DNA of 25,854 nt. Origin: Desulfurococcales archaeon (GTDB lineage Archaea; Thermoproteota; Thermoprotei_A; Sulfolobales; WAQK01). The first letter of the stretch is position 1. Each line of letters begins with the position of its first letter. Both the position numbers and the translations under genes were made by a program. Shown here in pieces: positions 7,580-15,439 of the stretch. The stretch spans positions 1 to 25,854 of the forward strand of contig JALURJ010000209.1 in assembly GCA_027016915.1 (NCBI GenBank), written 5' to 3'. The notes beneath the pieces were generated by a model. The model was given only the letters and a program-made list of their open reading frames with translations. It made no database searches and was not told where the DNA came from.

Positions 7580-8638
7580 ATGAGGACACAGGCCGCCCTG
7601 CTGCTAGTATTGCTGGTGGTCACTGCAGCTTCTTCCCCACACCTAATCGGGGCCACAGAAACCACTACCCCCGAGCAGCTCTGGACTAGGCACGCCCCCA
7701 TAATAGGCAACCTCACCCTTACAGCCGAGGAGCTCCAGCAGCTCCTAGGATCCTTGCTCAACGCAACAACCGACCCGGAGCTAGCCGAGATCCTCGACGG
7801 CATGAATACAAGCCTAGCAATGGGAGACGAGGAGGGCTACAATAACGCCACCACCGAGCTACAAGAATACCTGGCTAACCTCTCCAGCGGGGAGATCTAT
7901 GCGGATATGGTTCTCGACCCAGCCACGTTGGAGAAACTGGCACTACTAGCATCCACCAACATGCAGGAGGGCGGAGGCCAGGCAAACGCAGACCTAAACC
8001 TCTACGCCCAGTTTCTAGAGCAACTGGTTGAGAGCGGCCTGCTCGGCGAGGCGGAGCCCTTGAGCGGCGAGCTAACCCCCGAGGACCTGGTTCAGACCTT
8101 GGAGGACATGGGGTTCAACGAGTCCGAAACAGCGTCCAAGAAAACGCCGCTCGAGGTAGCTAAGAGCCCGCCCCCGCTCCCCTCGGCCAGCCTGCCCTCA
8201 ACCCCTAGCCTATCCGCTCAAGGTGTAACCAGTCAACTAATCACAGCGTTCAAACTTATAGTCATATTTGCCGTCATCATGATTGCATCTTACCTCGCAT
8301 ACATGCATCGGCACAGGCTGCTCCAAGTCTCAGAGAGGCTGGCAAGCCGGATCACAGCACGGGCGAAGACCTGGGCAGCCCAGAGGGCAAAAACCCCCAG
8401 GGACGCCATTATAGCGTGCTTCGGAGCACTGGTGTCTGCAGCGTCGAGGCTCGGCTACCCTAAAAATAGGTGGGAAACAGCCAAGGAGTACGCGTCGAGG
8501 CTCGCATCCAGAGGCTTCGGACAGGCAGTGATAAAGGTGGCCAGCCTATACAACAAGGCCAAGTTCTCGACCCACGAGGTGACGTGGGACGACGTAGAGG
8601 AGTGCGTCACCTGCGTAAGAGAGGTGTCGTCAAGGTGA
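7580..8638 (+). CDS. Secreted/membrane-anchored protein with C-terminal DUF4129 domain
   Basis: 352 residues. An N-terminal signal peptide (about 1-25) is followed by an acidic ectodomain (26-185) carrying six N-X-S/T sequons (Asn44, 61, 76, 89, 100, 180). A Pro/Ser-rich linker (about 189-215), one membrane span (about 219-242) and a basic segment come next. The cytoplasmic domain (about 271-345, TPRDAIIACFGAL...ETAKEYASRL...YNKAKFSTHEVTW) matches the DUF4129 pattern found in MoxR/DUF58 operons. It is the first gene of the operon, with ATG and a strong ribosome site. Its stop overlaps the next start as GTGA. DUF4129 is often fused to transglutaminase-like proteins; no such domain is seen here. 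The biochemical role is unknown; it may be the surface-exposed anchor of the system. Confidence 0.88.
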   Translation: MRTQAALLLVLLVVTAASSPHLIGATETTTPEQLWTRHAPIIGNLTLTAEELQQLLGSLLNATTDPELAEILDGMNTSLAMGDEEGYNNATTELQEYLANLSSGEIYADMVLDPATLEKLALLASTNMQEGGGQANADLNLYAQFLEQLVESGLLGEAEPLSGELTPEDLVQTLEDMGFNESETASKKTPLEVAKSPPPLPSASLPSTPSLSAQGVTSQLITAFKLIVIFAVIMIASYLAYMHRHRLLQVSERLASRITARAKTWAAQRAKTPRDAIIACFGALVSAASRLGYPKNRWETAKEYASRLASRGFGQAVIKVASLYNKAKFSTHEVTWDDVEECVTCVREVSSR

Positions 8639-10128
8639 GGTTCCGCAGCTTCCTAATAGGCCTTGTACTGGTAGGCCTCGTCGCCTCTCTCTACTCGGCT
8701 CCGAAGACCCTTTTCATGAGCATGGTGTTCGAAGGAACCCCGGCACCCTACAACACGGGGTGGGTGGGGACTAGCGAGCTGGCCCGGCTCCTCAGGAGGC
8801 AGGGCTACAATGTCTACGCTCCAACCGCCTGGGACAGGGTGGAGGACATAGTTTTGGGCGGAAATTATACACGCTACATACTTGTATTCATATCACCCGA
8901 AAAGCCAATAACAAGCTATGAGGCCAGCCGCATAGCCTCGATGCTGCAGGTAGCCAATATCTCCATACTCGTAGCCGATGAAGCCGAAACATCCAATGAG
9001 CTGCTAGGGTATTTTGGAGCCCGTGTCACGGGTGAACGCCTGGAAGGGCCCGAGGGCTCGGGCTACATATACGCCTCCCTAAACGTCCCGGTGAACGGCT
9101 TCTCGAAATCCTACATGCTGCAGCTTAGCATAGCTTCCGGCATAGATGTGGAGCTCTTCAGGAGGCCTGGAAAGGCGCCTTTAACCGTTGCGACGGAAAC
9201 TATATCGCTGACCCAGGACGGTGTGCTCGTTGGGGCATTTATCAGGTATACCTATCTCCGCACCTTTGGTAGGGTGGCGGTCTTCGGGGATGGCACGATT
9301 TTCCTCAACACGGCGCTGAGACACTCAACACCCACAATGAACTACACAGACTTCGCGCTGGCAGTGTTCTCCTCTCTCTCCATGGGGGCGAACCCCAACG
9401 ATATAGCAGTAGTGCTTGACACTTCCCACTACCACTCCAACCTCCCCAACGTTACGAGCGATATGAGGCCGGAGGAGGCCCTGAGAAACTATGTGCAGGC
9501 ACCGCTCCCAATAATAATCCACCCATCCATGATAGTGTTCCTAGCGATATGGCTGCTCCGCGCCCTCGAGAAAATGTATTTCGAGGCTCTCTCGACAAAC
9601 CCTGCCATAGGCGTACCAATAATTGCCGCCATCTCGTACCTTGTCTACCGCGGAGTTATGGGGAACATGGGTGTCAGAATGGTCAACGATGACGTCATTA
9701 GGAGCGTTGAGGAGACGAGCATCGTGGCTGAAACCCCTCTCCGCACAAGACTGCTTAAATCGGCTAAGCTCTCCCGCCGAGAGGCCCTTGAGGCCCTTTA
9801 CAACCTCTCGGTCACACTGGACTATCTTTTGGAGAAGCATCTAAACGTCTCCCTTAGGGAGCTCGTCGAGGACCCTGGAATCCTTGAGGCCGCGTCCCGT
9901 GTCCTCCAGGTCGAACCTGAGAGGCTGCAGAGGCTCGCTTCCAAGCTCATGGCCCTAAGGGAGAGGTATGAGGGTGTGAGAAGGTTCACACCCATAGTCT
10001 TTAGGTGGAACGCATTGGTGAGGAAAATGGTGTACGAGTCGGAGGGCATATTAGAGAAGTTAGGCTATACGCTTATAGGAGAAAAGGAGGGTTATAAGGG
10101 TGTAGAGTATGGGGTTAGAAAATACTAG
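8635..10128 (+). CDS. DUF4350-like membrane protein of the MoxR/DUF58 operon
   Basis: 497 residues from GTG 8635, which overlaps the upstream TGA and has gaggtg eight bases before it. The frame stays open upstream to a GTG at 8470, but that would overlap the previous gene by 169 bases and put a basic, low-quality peptide ahead of the signal anchor. An N-terminal membrane segment (about 5-22) is followed by an extracytoplasmic domain with the DUF4350-type opening (NTGWVGTSELARLLRRQGY). This domain is typically a Rossmann-like fold that handles a strand of 'GTSEL' type. Two further hydrophobic spans occur around the POIIIHPSMIV-like segment near 9500-9560 and IGVPIIAAISYLVY near 9605-9650. A long helical cytoplasmic tail rich in Arg, Glu and Leu follows. 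The assignment rests on this pattern plus position before moxR. Confidence 0.82.
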   Translation: MRFRSFLIGLVLVGLVASLYSAPKTLFMSMVFEGTPAPYNTGWVGTSELARLLRRQGYNVYAPTAWDRVEDIVLGGNYTRYILVFISPEKPITSYEASRIASMLQVANISILVADEAETSNELLGYFGARVTGERLEGPEGSGYIYASLNVPVNGFSKSYMLQLSIASGIDVELFRRPGKAPLTVATETISLTQDGVLVGAFIRYTYLRTFGRVAVFGDGTIFLNTALRHSTPTMNYTDFALAVFSSLSMGANPNDIAVVLDTSHYHSNLPNVTSDMRPEEALRNYVQAPLPIIIHPSMIVFLAIWLLRALEKMYFEALSTNPAIGVPIIAAISYLVYRGVMGNMGVRMVNDDVIRSVEETSIVAETPLRTRLLKSAKLSRREALEALYNLSVTLDYLLEKHLNVSLRELVEDPGILEAASRVLQVEPERLQRLASKLMALRERYEGVRRFTPIVFRWNALVRKMVYESEGILEKLGYTLIGEKEGYKGVEYGVRKY

Positions 10129-11074
10129 TGGGACCCCCGTGGACACGGAATATGCTGGAAGCATAACCGAGAGCATCCTTAACGAGGTAGGAAAAATCCT
10201 GGTGGGCAAGGAGAAAGACGTGCTATTCATCCTAGCAGCACTGGTGGCTGGAGGCCACGTTTTACTCGAGGGCGTGCCCGGCGTAGCCAAGACGACAATG
10301 GCAAAAGCTGTTGCGTCAGCGCTGAACCTTAAGTTCAAGAGAATACAGTTTACCCCGGACCTCCTGCCAACAGACATTGTTGGAACCATGGTTTACGATC
10401 CTAAGACGGGGGAGTTCAGGCTAAGGAGGGGCCCCATATTCGCCAACATAGTATTGGCCGACGAGATCAACAGGGCCAGCCCTAGGACCCAGTCAGCCCT
10501 CCTAGAGGCGATGCAGGAGCGCCAGGTAACAATAGAGGGTAACACGCTGAGGCTCCCCGAGCCCTTCATAGTGATAGCGACTCAGAACCCGATAGAGCTG
10601 GAGGGAACCTTCCCACTGCCCGAGGCCCAGGTGGATAGATTCCTTATGAAGCTCGACGTCGGCTACCCCACCAAGCCCGAAACCATAGAGATGCTTAAGA
10701 GGCTCAGAACCATAGAGGAGTGGCCCGTAAGGCCCGTGGCCTCGGAGAAGGACATAATGGCCCTCCGCGCCATGGCCTGGAACGTCCATGTGGACGAGTC
10801 TATCCTGAACTATATTGCGGACATTGTAGAGGAGACACGCAGGCACCCGACTGTGAGACTTGGAGGCTCGCCGAGGGCGGCAATATCGCTACTCCAAGTC
10901 TCCAGGGCGCTGGCGCTGCTGGACGGCAGAGACTACGTCCTGCCAGACGACGTCAAGAACGCCGCCAAACCAGTGTTGAGGCACAGGATAATTCTGACGC
11001 CTGAAGCCGAGATCGAGGGCATAGACCCTAACCAGGTTATCGACGAGATACTCCGGAAAATCCCTGCACCCTAG
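10109..11074 (+). CDS. moxR: MoxR-family AAA+ ATPase
   Basis: 321 residues, the normal length for MoxR. Walker A GVPGVAKT (55-62), Walker B VLADEINR (115-122), sensor 1 ATQN (157-160), then PEAQVDRFLMK and a C-terminal lid with sensor 2-type GGSPRAA. MoxR ATPases act as chaperone-like motors that activate or insert cofactors into partner proteins, usually a vWA protein encoded next door, here the DUF58 protein. The ATG overlaps the end of the previous gene by 20 bases. An in-frame stop at 10103 rules out an earlier start. An aaggagg at 10084-10090 lies rather far upstream (18 bases), suggesting translational coupling. Confidence 0.96.
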   Translation: MGLENTSGTPVDTEYAGSITESILNEVGKILVGKEKDVLFILAALVAGGHVLLEGVPGVAKTTMAKAVASALNLKFKRIQFTPDLLPTDIVGTMVYDPKTGEFRLRRGPIFANIVLADEINRASPRTQSALLEAMQERQVTIEGNTLRLPEPFIVIATQNPIELEGTFPLPEAQVDRFLMKLDVGYPTKPETIEMLKRLRTIEEWPVRPVASEKDIMALRAMAWNVHVDESILNYIADIVEETRRHPTVRLGGSPRAAISLLQVSRALALLDGRDYVLPDDVKNAAKPVLRHRIILTPEAEIEGIDPNQVIDEILRKIPAP

Positions 11075-11083
11075 GGGGCCCGT

Positions 11084-12451
11084 ATGGGCGTCTCGATAGC
11101 ACCTATAGGCGAGGGACTCACTCCTAGAGGCCGAGCCCTCCTAGCAGCTGCTAGCATACTCTTCGGCCTCCTAGCCATAGTCTCCGAGGCCAACATGAGC
11201 GTCATACTCGTACTGGCCTCCTTCCTCATGGTCTTCATTTACCTATCCAAGGTCACCCTCGATTTCAAAATCAACGTCGCAAGGAAGCTGAAGGCAAGGA
11301 GAATATTCGAAAAGCCGATAGTCGAGGGGCGGCCCTTAAAGGTTACGGTCAGGATAGAGAACCCCACACTGGCACCCCTCGAAATAATCGAGATCTTCGA
11401 CCCCTACCCCTCCAAGTTCCGCCTCCACCGCGGCTCTAATACCAGTATAGCCTACATACCCGCCAGCGGCTTCTTCGAGCTTTCCTACGAGGTTCTCCCA
11501 GTACTCGGAAAACATGAGTTCGGGAACCCAAGAATAGTCATCAGGGACCCTGCTGGCCTTTTTTCCAGAGAAATAGAACTCAGGGTAAACAACGTGGTGG
11601 AGGTCCAGCCCCGCTACGAGCCTATTCATCGACGCGGCCTCCTCGTCGTGCCCACCCTGATGCCTGGGGGAGTGTCCAGCATCAAGCGGCGAGGCATAGG
11701 GATGCAGTTTATGGACATAAGGGAGTACGTGCCAGGCGACGAGTACAGGAAGATAGAGTGGAAGGCCACTGCCAGGACTGGGCGTTTGATGGTTAAGGAG
11801 TTCGAGCAAGAGTCGAGCCTCGAGGTCATGCTTATTCTAGATACAAGGGACACTATGAGCTATGGCGTGCTGGGGCAGACAAAGCTCGAATACGTGGTAA
11901 GAGGGGCTGCAGCCATTGCGGGATACCTGTTAAGACGAGGAGACTTCGTGGGTCTAGCCTATGCCAGCATGGATGGTCTAAGGGTTCTCAAGCCTAGGAG
12001 GGGGCCAGCGCACTTCAAGCTATTAATGCGGGCCCTGGCCAAGATAACGTGGCCCATACCTGGGCTCATGGGCTCAACGCCGCTCCACACCGTGATTCGC
12101 CAGGCGGCCTCCCGCGCCACGAGGCGGGGTAAAAACCTGTTCATAGTGTTCAGTGATCTCGAGATGCCTGCTGAGGAACTACCCCTATACATTAACCTAT
12201 TCAGCAAGCTCCGCGGCATGAGGAGCGAGGTCATAGTGATATCGCCCTACACGCCGCTTTTCGAGGTCAAGGGCATGAGTGGGATGAGCGCCGTGATCTA
12301 CAGGCTCTACGCTTCCAGAAGCATAAGGGAGAGGGAGAAGACCGTTAGGGCGCTGCTGAGGCACGGGATACCGCTGGTAAACGTGGGGCCGGAGGACCTT
12401 GTAACCCACACGCTTCTCAGGATTGAAGCCATCAGGCAGAGGTTGAGCTGA
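11084..12451 (+). CDS. DUF58 / von Willebrand A-like protein, MoxR partner
   Basis: 455 residues. Two N-terminal hydrophobic segments (about 18-34 and 38-56) form a membrane hairpin. A beta-rich region (80-180) follows, then the DUF58 signature IREYVPGDEYRKIEWKATA (212-230) and a vWA-like domain from about 246. The metal-binding MIDAS motif, normally DxSxS, reads DTRDT (253-257), so metal binding may be altered. In other genomes DUF58 proteins pair with MoxR ATPases; here the gene starts nine bases after moxR and ends one base before the next ATG. It is likely the membrane-tethered effector that receives MoxR action. The substrate is unknown. Confidence 0.93.
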   Translation: MGVSIAPIGEGLTPRGRALLAAASILFGLLAIVSEANMSVILVLASFLMVFIYLSKVTLDFKINVARKLKARRIFEKPIVEGRPLKVTVRIENPTLAPLEIIEIFDPYPSKFRLHRGSNTSIAYIPASGFFELSYEVLPVLGKHEFGNPRIVIRDPAGLFSREIELRVNNVVEVQPRYEPIHRRGLLVVPTLMPGGVSSIKRRGIGMQFMDIREYVPGDEYRKIEWKATARTGRLMVKEFEQESSLEVMLILDTRDTMSYGVLGQTKLEYVVRGAAAIAGYLLRRGDFVGLAYASMDGLRVLKPRRGPAHFKLLMRALAKITWPIPGLMGSTPLHTVIRQAASRATRRGKNLFIVFSDLEMPAEELPLYINLFSKLRGMRSEVIVISPYTPLFEVKGMSGMSAVIYRLYASRSIREREKTVRALLRHGIPLVNVGPEDLVTHTLLRIEAIRQRLS

Positions 12452-12452
12452 A

Positions 12453-13754
12453 ATGGGTTTCACTGAGAGGGTGAGGCAGGCTCTCAGGCCCTACGGGTCA
12501 GGCACCCAGGCAGCTGTTACGCTGGCTGGCATGACCATGGCGTCGATACTGGTACTCTACGCCTCCTATAGGCTGGCAGCCGCGGCACACAGCGGATACT
12601 CTGCCGAGAACCCGCCTTTCAACAAGTTGCCCGGCGCGCCGGTGGTTTCCCTGCCATACCTGGGCCCCCAGAGCATGGCCGAGCTAGCCGTGCTAGGTGT
12701 GAAGATGCTGGCAGTCCTCCTAGGCATTCTAGCCACCTACTACTCGATCCGCGGGGGCGGTATGGCCAAGAGCATAATATATCTATACGTACTCCTGGTC
12801 ATAGCTGCTGGAACTGGGAGGGTTGGTCTGAGGGATATAGCGGTCCTGATAACGGCAACCATGCTACTACTATATACCTATCCATTCAGGCGCAGCGTGG
12901 AGCTTGCACTCCGAGGTAAAGGGGGAGCGATGCTTCAAAGCTCGGGCTCAAGAGCAGCCAGCTTAGCCTTCACACTGGCCTCCTACTTCATACCCCTAAG
13001 CCTCTCGATAGGGGTGGCGAGCATAATTGCAGCGATGGCGGTGATCGCTACGAGGATAAGGCTCGATGTCCCGCCGCCTCTACCCAACATATGGAGCCTG
13101 TTCCTAGAGACAAGGGTCGCATTCATAGTGCTGGGGCTTGCAGCGATACTCGTGGCGCTCTGGCTTATAGGAGACCTGCTTGAGAGCGTCCTGCTGATGG
13201 CGATACTCATGCCCGAGGAAGCCCTTGACACGGCCTACCGGGAAGCGTCAAGGGATCTGGAAGAGCTTGAAGCCTGGAGGACTTGGCACCAAGCCATACC
13301 ATTGAGGCTTTACACGATGTTGGCCAGCATAATCATCTACATTGTAGCCCTAGAAGTCATAGATAGGATAGAGGCACTGCTGAAACCCTACCTGGCGCCC
13401 GGAATACCATGGTATATCCGGAGCCTGCTAAGCCTGGCCGTGGTCGTAGCGCTCTGGAGCACCATATCGGAAAAGCTGAAAAACCTGATCATGGTTAGAG
13501 GGAGCCTTAGGTTCAACTGGGCCGCCGCTGCGTTAACTGTAATGATAGTGGGCTTCCTCGTAGCCTTGTGGTACCAGGGGGCGGGAACCCTAGACCCCAT
13601 ATACTATGCGCTAGGGCTGGAGAAACCTACAGGCAGCGGCGACGTAATCTCCATTCTTAACCTGTGGCCCCAGGGTGTAGACGCGAAGATTGAAGGTATG
13701 TTTAAAAGCTTTGAGAAAATAGCTAGACTAGTGATCAAATTCCTATGGGGATAA
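12453..13754 (+). CDS. Polytopic membrane protein, about 10 TM, unknown function
   Basis: 433 residues with roughly ten hydrophobic spans, for example near residues 20-43, 71-93, 106-122, 126-142, 168-200, 221-245, 287-305, 320-340 and 350-372. It has a cytoplasmic-looking basic N-terminus and an acidic loop (EEALDTAYREASRDLEELEAW trimmed by one residue) before the last three spans. No family was recognised. It starts one base after the DUF58 stop and its end overlaps the next ATG by ten bases, so it belongs to the operon. The position suggests it is a membrane substrate or scaffold of the MoxR/DUF58 pair. No transporter signature was seen. Confidence 0.82.
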   Translation: MGFTERVRQALRPYGSGTQAAVTLAGMTMASILVLYASYRLAAAAHSGYSAENPPFNKLPGAPVVSLPYLGPQSMAELAVLGVKMLAVLLGILATYYSIRGGGMAKSIIYLYVLLVIAAGTGRVGLRDIAVLITATMLLLYTYPFRRSVELALRGKGGAMLQSSGSRAASLAFTLASYFIPLSLSIGVASIIAAMAVIATRIRLDVPPPLPNIWSLFLETRVAFIVLGLAAILVALWLIGDLLESVLLMAILMPEEALDTAYREASRDLEELEAWRTWHQAIPLRLYTMLASIIIYIVALEVIDRIEALLKPYLAPGIPWYIRSLLSLAVVVALWSTISEKLKNLIMVRGSLRFNWAAAALTVMIVGFLVALWYQGAGTLDPIYYALGLEKPTGSGDVISILNLWPQGVDAKIEGMFKSFEKIARLVIKFLWG

Positions 13755-13993
13755 CCGTGGTCTCGGGAGAGGCGATTAAAAGCGCCATTCTCGGGCTAAC
13801 CGCTATAGCCCTTATCCTAGTTAGCCTCTACTTCTTCCTTCTCAGCATAAGCCTAGCATCTGCCGCCGAGCCCAACATCACTGCATCCCTCCTCTCAGCC
13901 CTTATAGGGTTCTCAGTGCTGTCCTCGGGTGTGACCATACTGAGGTCGTGGGCTATAGCCAGGGTAGCCGAAAGGGCGGCTGAACAAAGGTAG
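13745..13993 (+). CDS. Small two-TM membrane protein ending the MoxR operon
   Basis: 82 residues from ATG 13745; GTG 13757 (atgggga five bases before it) is an equally good start giving 78 residues. Two hydrophobic helices (about 13-34 and 42-62) are followed by a short charged tail (RVAERAAEQR). It overlaps the previous gene by ten bases if ATG is used. It is unrecognised. Overlap and operon position argue that it is real and a small subunit of the membrane protein before it. Confidence 0.72.
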   Translation: MGITVVSGEAIKSAILGLTAIALILVSLYFFLLSISLASAAEPNITASLLSALIGFSVLSSGVTILRSWAIARVAERAAEQR

Positions 13994-14010
13994 CTTCCCG
14001 CGTCTAAGTC

Positions 14011-14019
14011 CTTTTCTTT
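14011..14019 (+). terminator. Possible T-rich terminator of the MoxR operon
   Basis: Cttttcttt 18 bases after the last stop of the operon is the only T-rich tract before the convergent mscS gene. Confidence 0.35.
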
Positions 14020-14215
14020 AGCGTCTTCCTGCGAGGCGTACCCACGCAGTTACTGTTAGGGCATCATTGCTTTACACCTCTACCGTACTCTGTATGGGGC
14101 GGGCACCGCCCCTTGTAGAAGCCCTGAAACCCGTTATGTGGGGCTCAGCCGGGGGTTCTTAAGGACGCTTCACAGCCCACTATGGGCTCATCGGCGGCGT
14201 GGCTTCAGCATCCTG
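14020..14215. other. Intergenic region with several GC hairpins
   Basis: Between convergent genes. It holds GGGGCG/CGCCCC (14096-14101 with 14107-14112, loop ggcac), AGCCC/GGGCT (about 14120-14124 with 14141-14145) and a perfect AGCCCA-cta-TGGGCT (14175-14189). No reading frame, tRNA cloverleaf or C/D box pair was found. It may be a structured transcript or a bidirectional termination zone. Confidence 0.45.
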
Positions 14216-15316
14216 CTATGCATCCATAGTAACAGCCTCCTCTAATATCTTAGACCTGTCCTCGACGCCTTGCCAGCTGCTGGTTAAACGCACTGTTGTT
14301 ATGGGGAACGGGATCTCTATGCCCTCCTCTTTGAACCTTTTATGCAGCCTCTTTATAAACTCGTGGACCACCAGGAGATTGTATGGGAACCCCTGGGCTG
14401 CAAGGTATACGCGGAGGACGATGCTATAGTCCCCGAAAGAGACGTAGCGTACGTAAGGCTTGTGGCCCGGCACCCCGCCGGGAACCTCCCTCATCACGGA
14501 CTCTGCCACCTCTACGGTAACTCTTTCCACCTTTTCGAGATCGCTGTCGTAACTTACACCCACCTCGACTGGTACTATGAAGTTCCTATCAGGGTAGTGG
14601 TAGTTGGTGACCACGGCGGAGGCCAATCTCGAGTTGGGGACAACTATTGTGCTCCCATAGGGGGTCCTGATGACGGTGTTCCTCCACCCTATATCAGCTA
14701 TGAACCCCTCAACCCCTGTGTCCAGCTTAACGTAATCGCCCACCCTCAGCTGGCCGCTTATGGCTATGTAGAGTCCTGAGAATAGGTTGGAAAGCGTGTC
14801 TTGAAGGGCCAGGGCGACGGCTAGGCCGGCGATACCCAGAGTTGTCAGTATGGGTGTTAGCGATACGCCCATTGCCTCGAGGAGTATTAGGAAGCCTAGA
14901 ACCAGTATGACGAGCTTGGCGAGGTGGAGGAAGAGGGTGGTTGTGCTTCTAGCCCCTCTGCCCTTCTCGGTGTATATCCTGAGAAGCCCCGCAGCTATGT
15001 TTGATAGGAATATCGAGGCCTGGATTATTATAATGGTTATGATGAGCTTCTCGACAACGGGCTTAAGCGTTGCTGGCAGCTCTATGCTGGAGAGATAGAT
15101 ATCTAGGCCTACCAGGATTAGAAGCGTCGTGGGGGTCCCCCTAAGAGCCTTAGCTAAAGCCATATACTCCTTCTTGCGCCTCCCGGTGAAAAGGGAGGAG
15201 AAATACCTGGACAGCAACTTTTCCACAAGCACACCTGCAACTAACGAAACACCGAGGACAAGTACAAGCTCTATCAGCAGCTCCGTGTTGCCCGGCTTCA
15301 GCCAGTCCCCCAGCAT
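14216..15316 (-). CDS. mscS: Small-conductance mechanosensitive channel, MscS family
   Basis: 366 residues. Four or more N-terminal hydrophobic helices lead to the pore helix TM3 (about 153-188, with GIAGLAVALALQDTLSNLFSG minus its first residue), rich in Gly and Ala as in MscS. The beta domain follows (VGDYVKL...GFIADIGWRNTVIRTPYGS), then VPNSRL...VTNY and the C-terminal alpha/beta domain. The channel releases solutes during hypo-osmotic shock. ATG at 15316 is preceded by agggtatgaagg and a TATA box at 15364-15372. Its promoter is shared with the divergent pyrF. The K+ uptake gene trkH lies further along, another osmotic-balance function. Confidence 0.94.
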   Translation of the reverse strand: MLGDWLKPGNTELLIELVLVLGVSLVAGVLVEKLLSRYFSSLFTGRRKKEYMALAKALRGTPTTLLILVGLDIYLSSIELPATLKPVVEKLIITIIIIQASIFLSNIAAGLLRIYTEKGRGARSTTTLFLHLAKLVILVLGFLILLEAMGVSLTPILTTLGIAGLAVALALQDTLSNLFSGLYIAISGQLRVGDYVKLDTGVEGFIADIGWRNTVIRTPYGSTIVVPNSRLASAVVTNYHYPDRNFIVPVEVGVSYDSDLEKVERVTVEVAESVMREVPGGVPGHKPYVRYVSFGDYSIVLRVYLAAQGFPYNLLVVHEFIKRLHKRFKEEGIEIPFPITTVRLTSSWQGVEDRSKILEEAVTMDA

Positions 15317-15363
15317 CCTTCATACCCTGCCGCTCTCGGAAACCTATGCTTCGATCCAGGTGC

Positions 15364-15372
15364 GATTAAAAG
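15364..15372. promoter_or_regulatory. Shared TATA box between mscS and pyrF
   Basis: GATTAAAA on plus is TTTTAATC on minus, centred near 15368. It predicts starts near 15342 (minus, 26-base leader to mscS ATG 15316) and near 15394 (plus). The plus start lies downstream of ATG 15386, which argues that pyrF translation begins later. No second TATA was seen in the gap. Confidence 0.5.
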
Positions 15373-15439
15373 GCGCGGGCCTATCATGACGGTAATAGTT
15401 TTAGCGTCGGCCGCATATTGTCAGCCAGGGCCCGGAGTC

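Noticed and set aside
8470..8634. Longer DUF4350-like protein starting at GTG 8470
   Set aside because: It would overlap the DUF4129 gene by 169 bases. The extra peptide is basic and lacks domain character, and GTG 8635 has a ribosome site and precedes the membrane anchor.
11336..11809. 157-residue minus-strand frame inside the DUF58 gene
   Set aside because: No promoter or ribosome site, atypical composition, and fully within a recognised domain gene.
14090..14190. tRNA or C/D-box RNA in the hairpin-rich gap
   Set aside because: No cloverleaf with a T-arm GTTC match and acceptor pairing could be drawn. GATGAG and CTGA occur on minus, but without a D'/C' pair at proper spacing.
14342..14779. 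145-residue plus-strand frame opposite mscS
   Set aside because: It lies opposite the conserved MscS beta domain and has no family features or expression signals.
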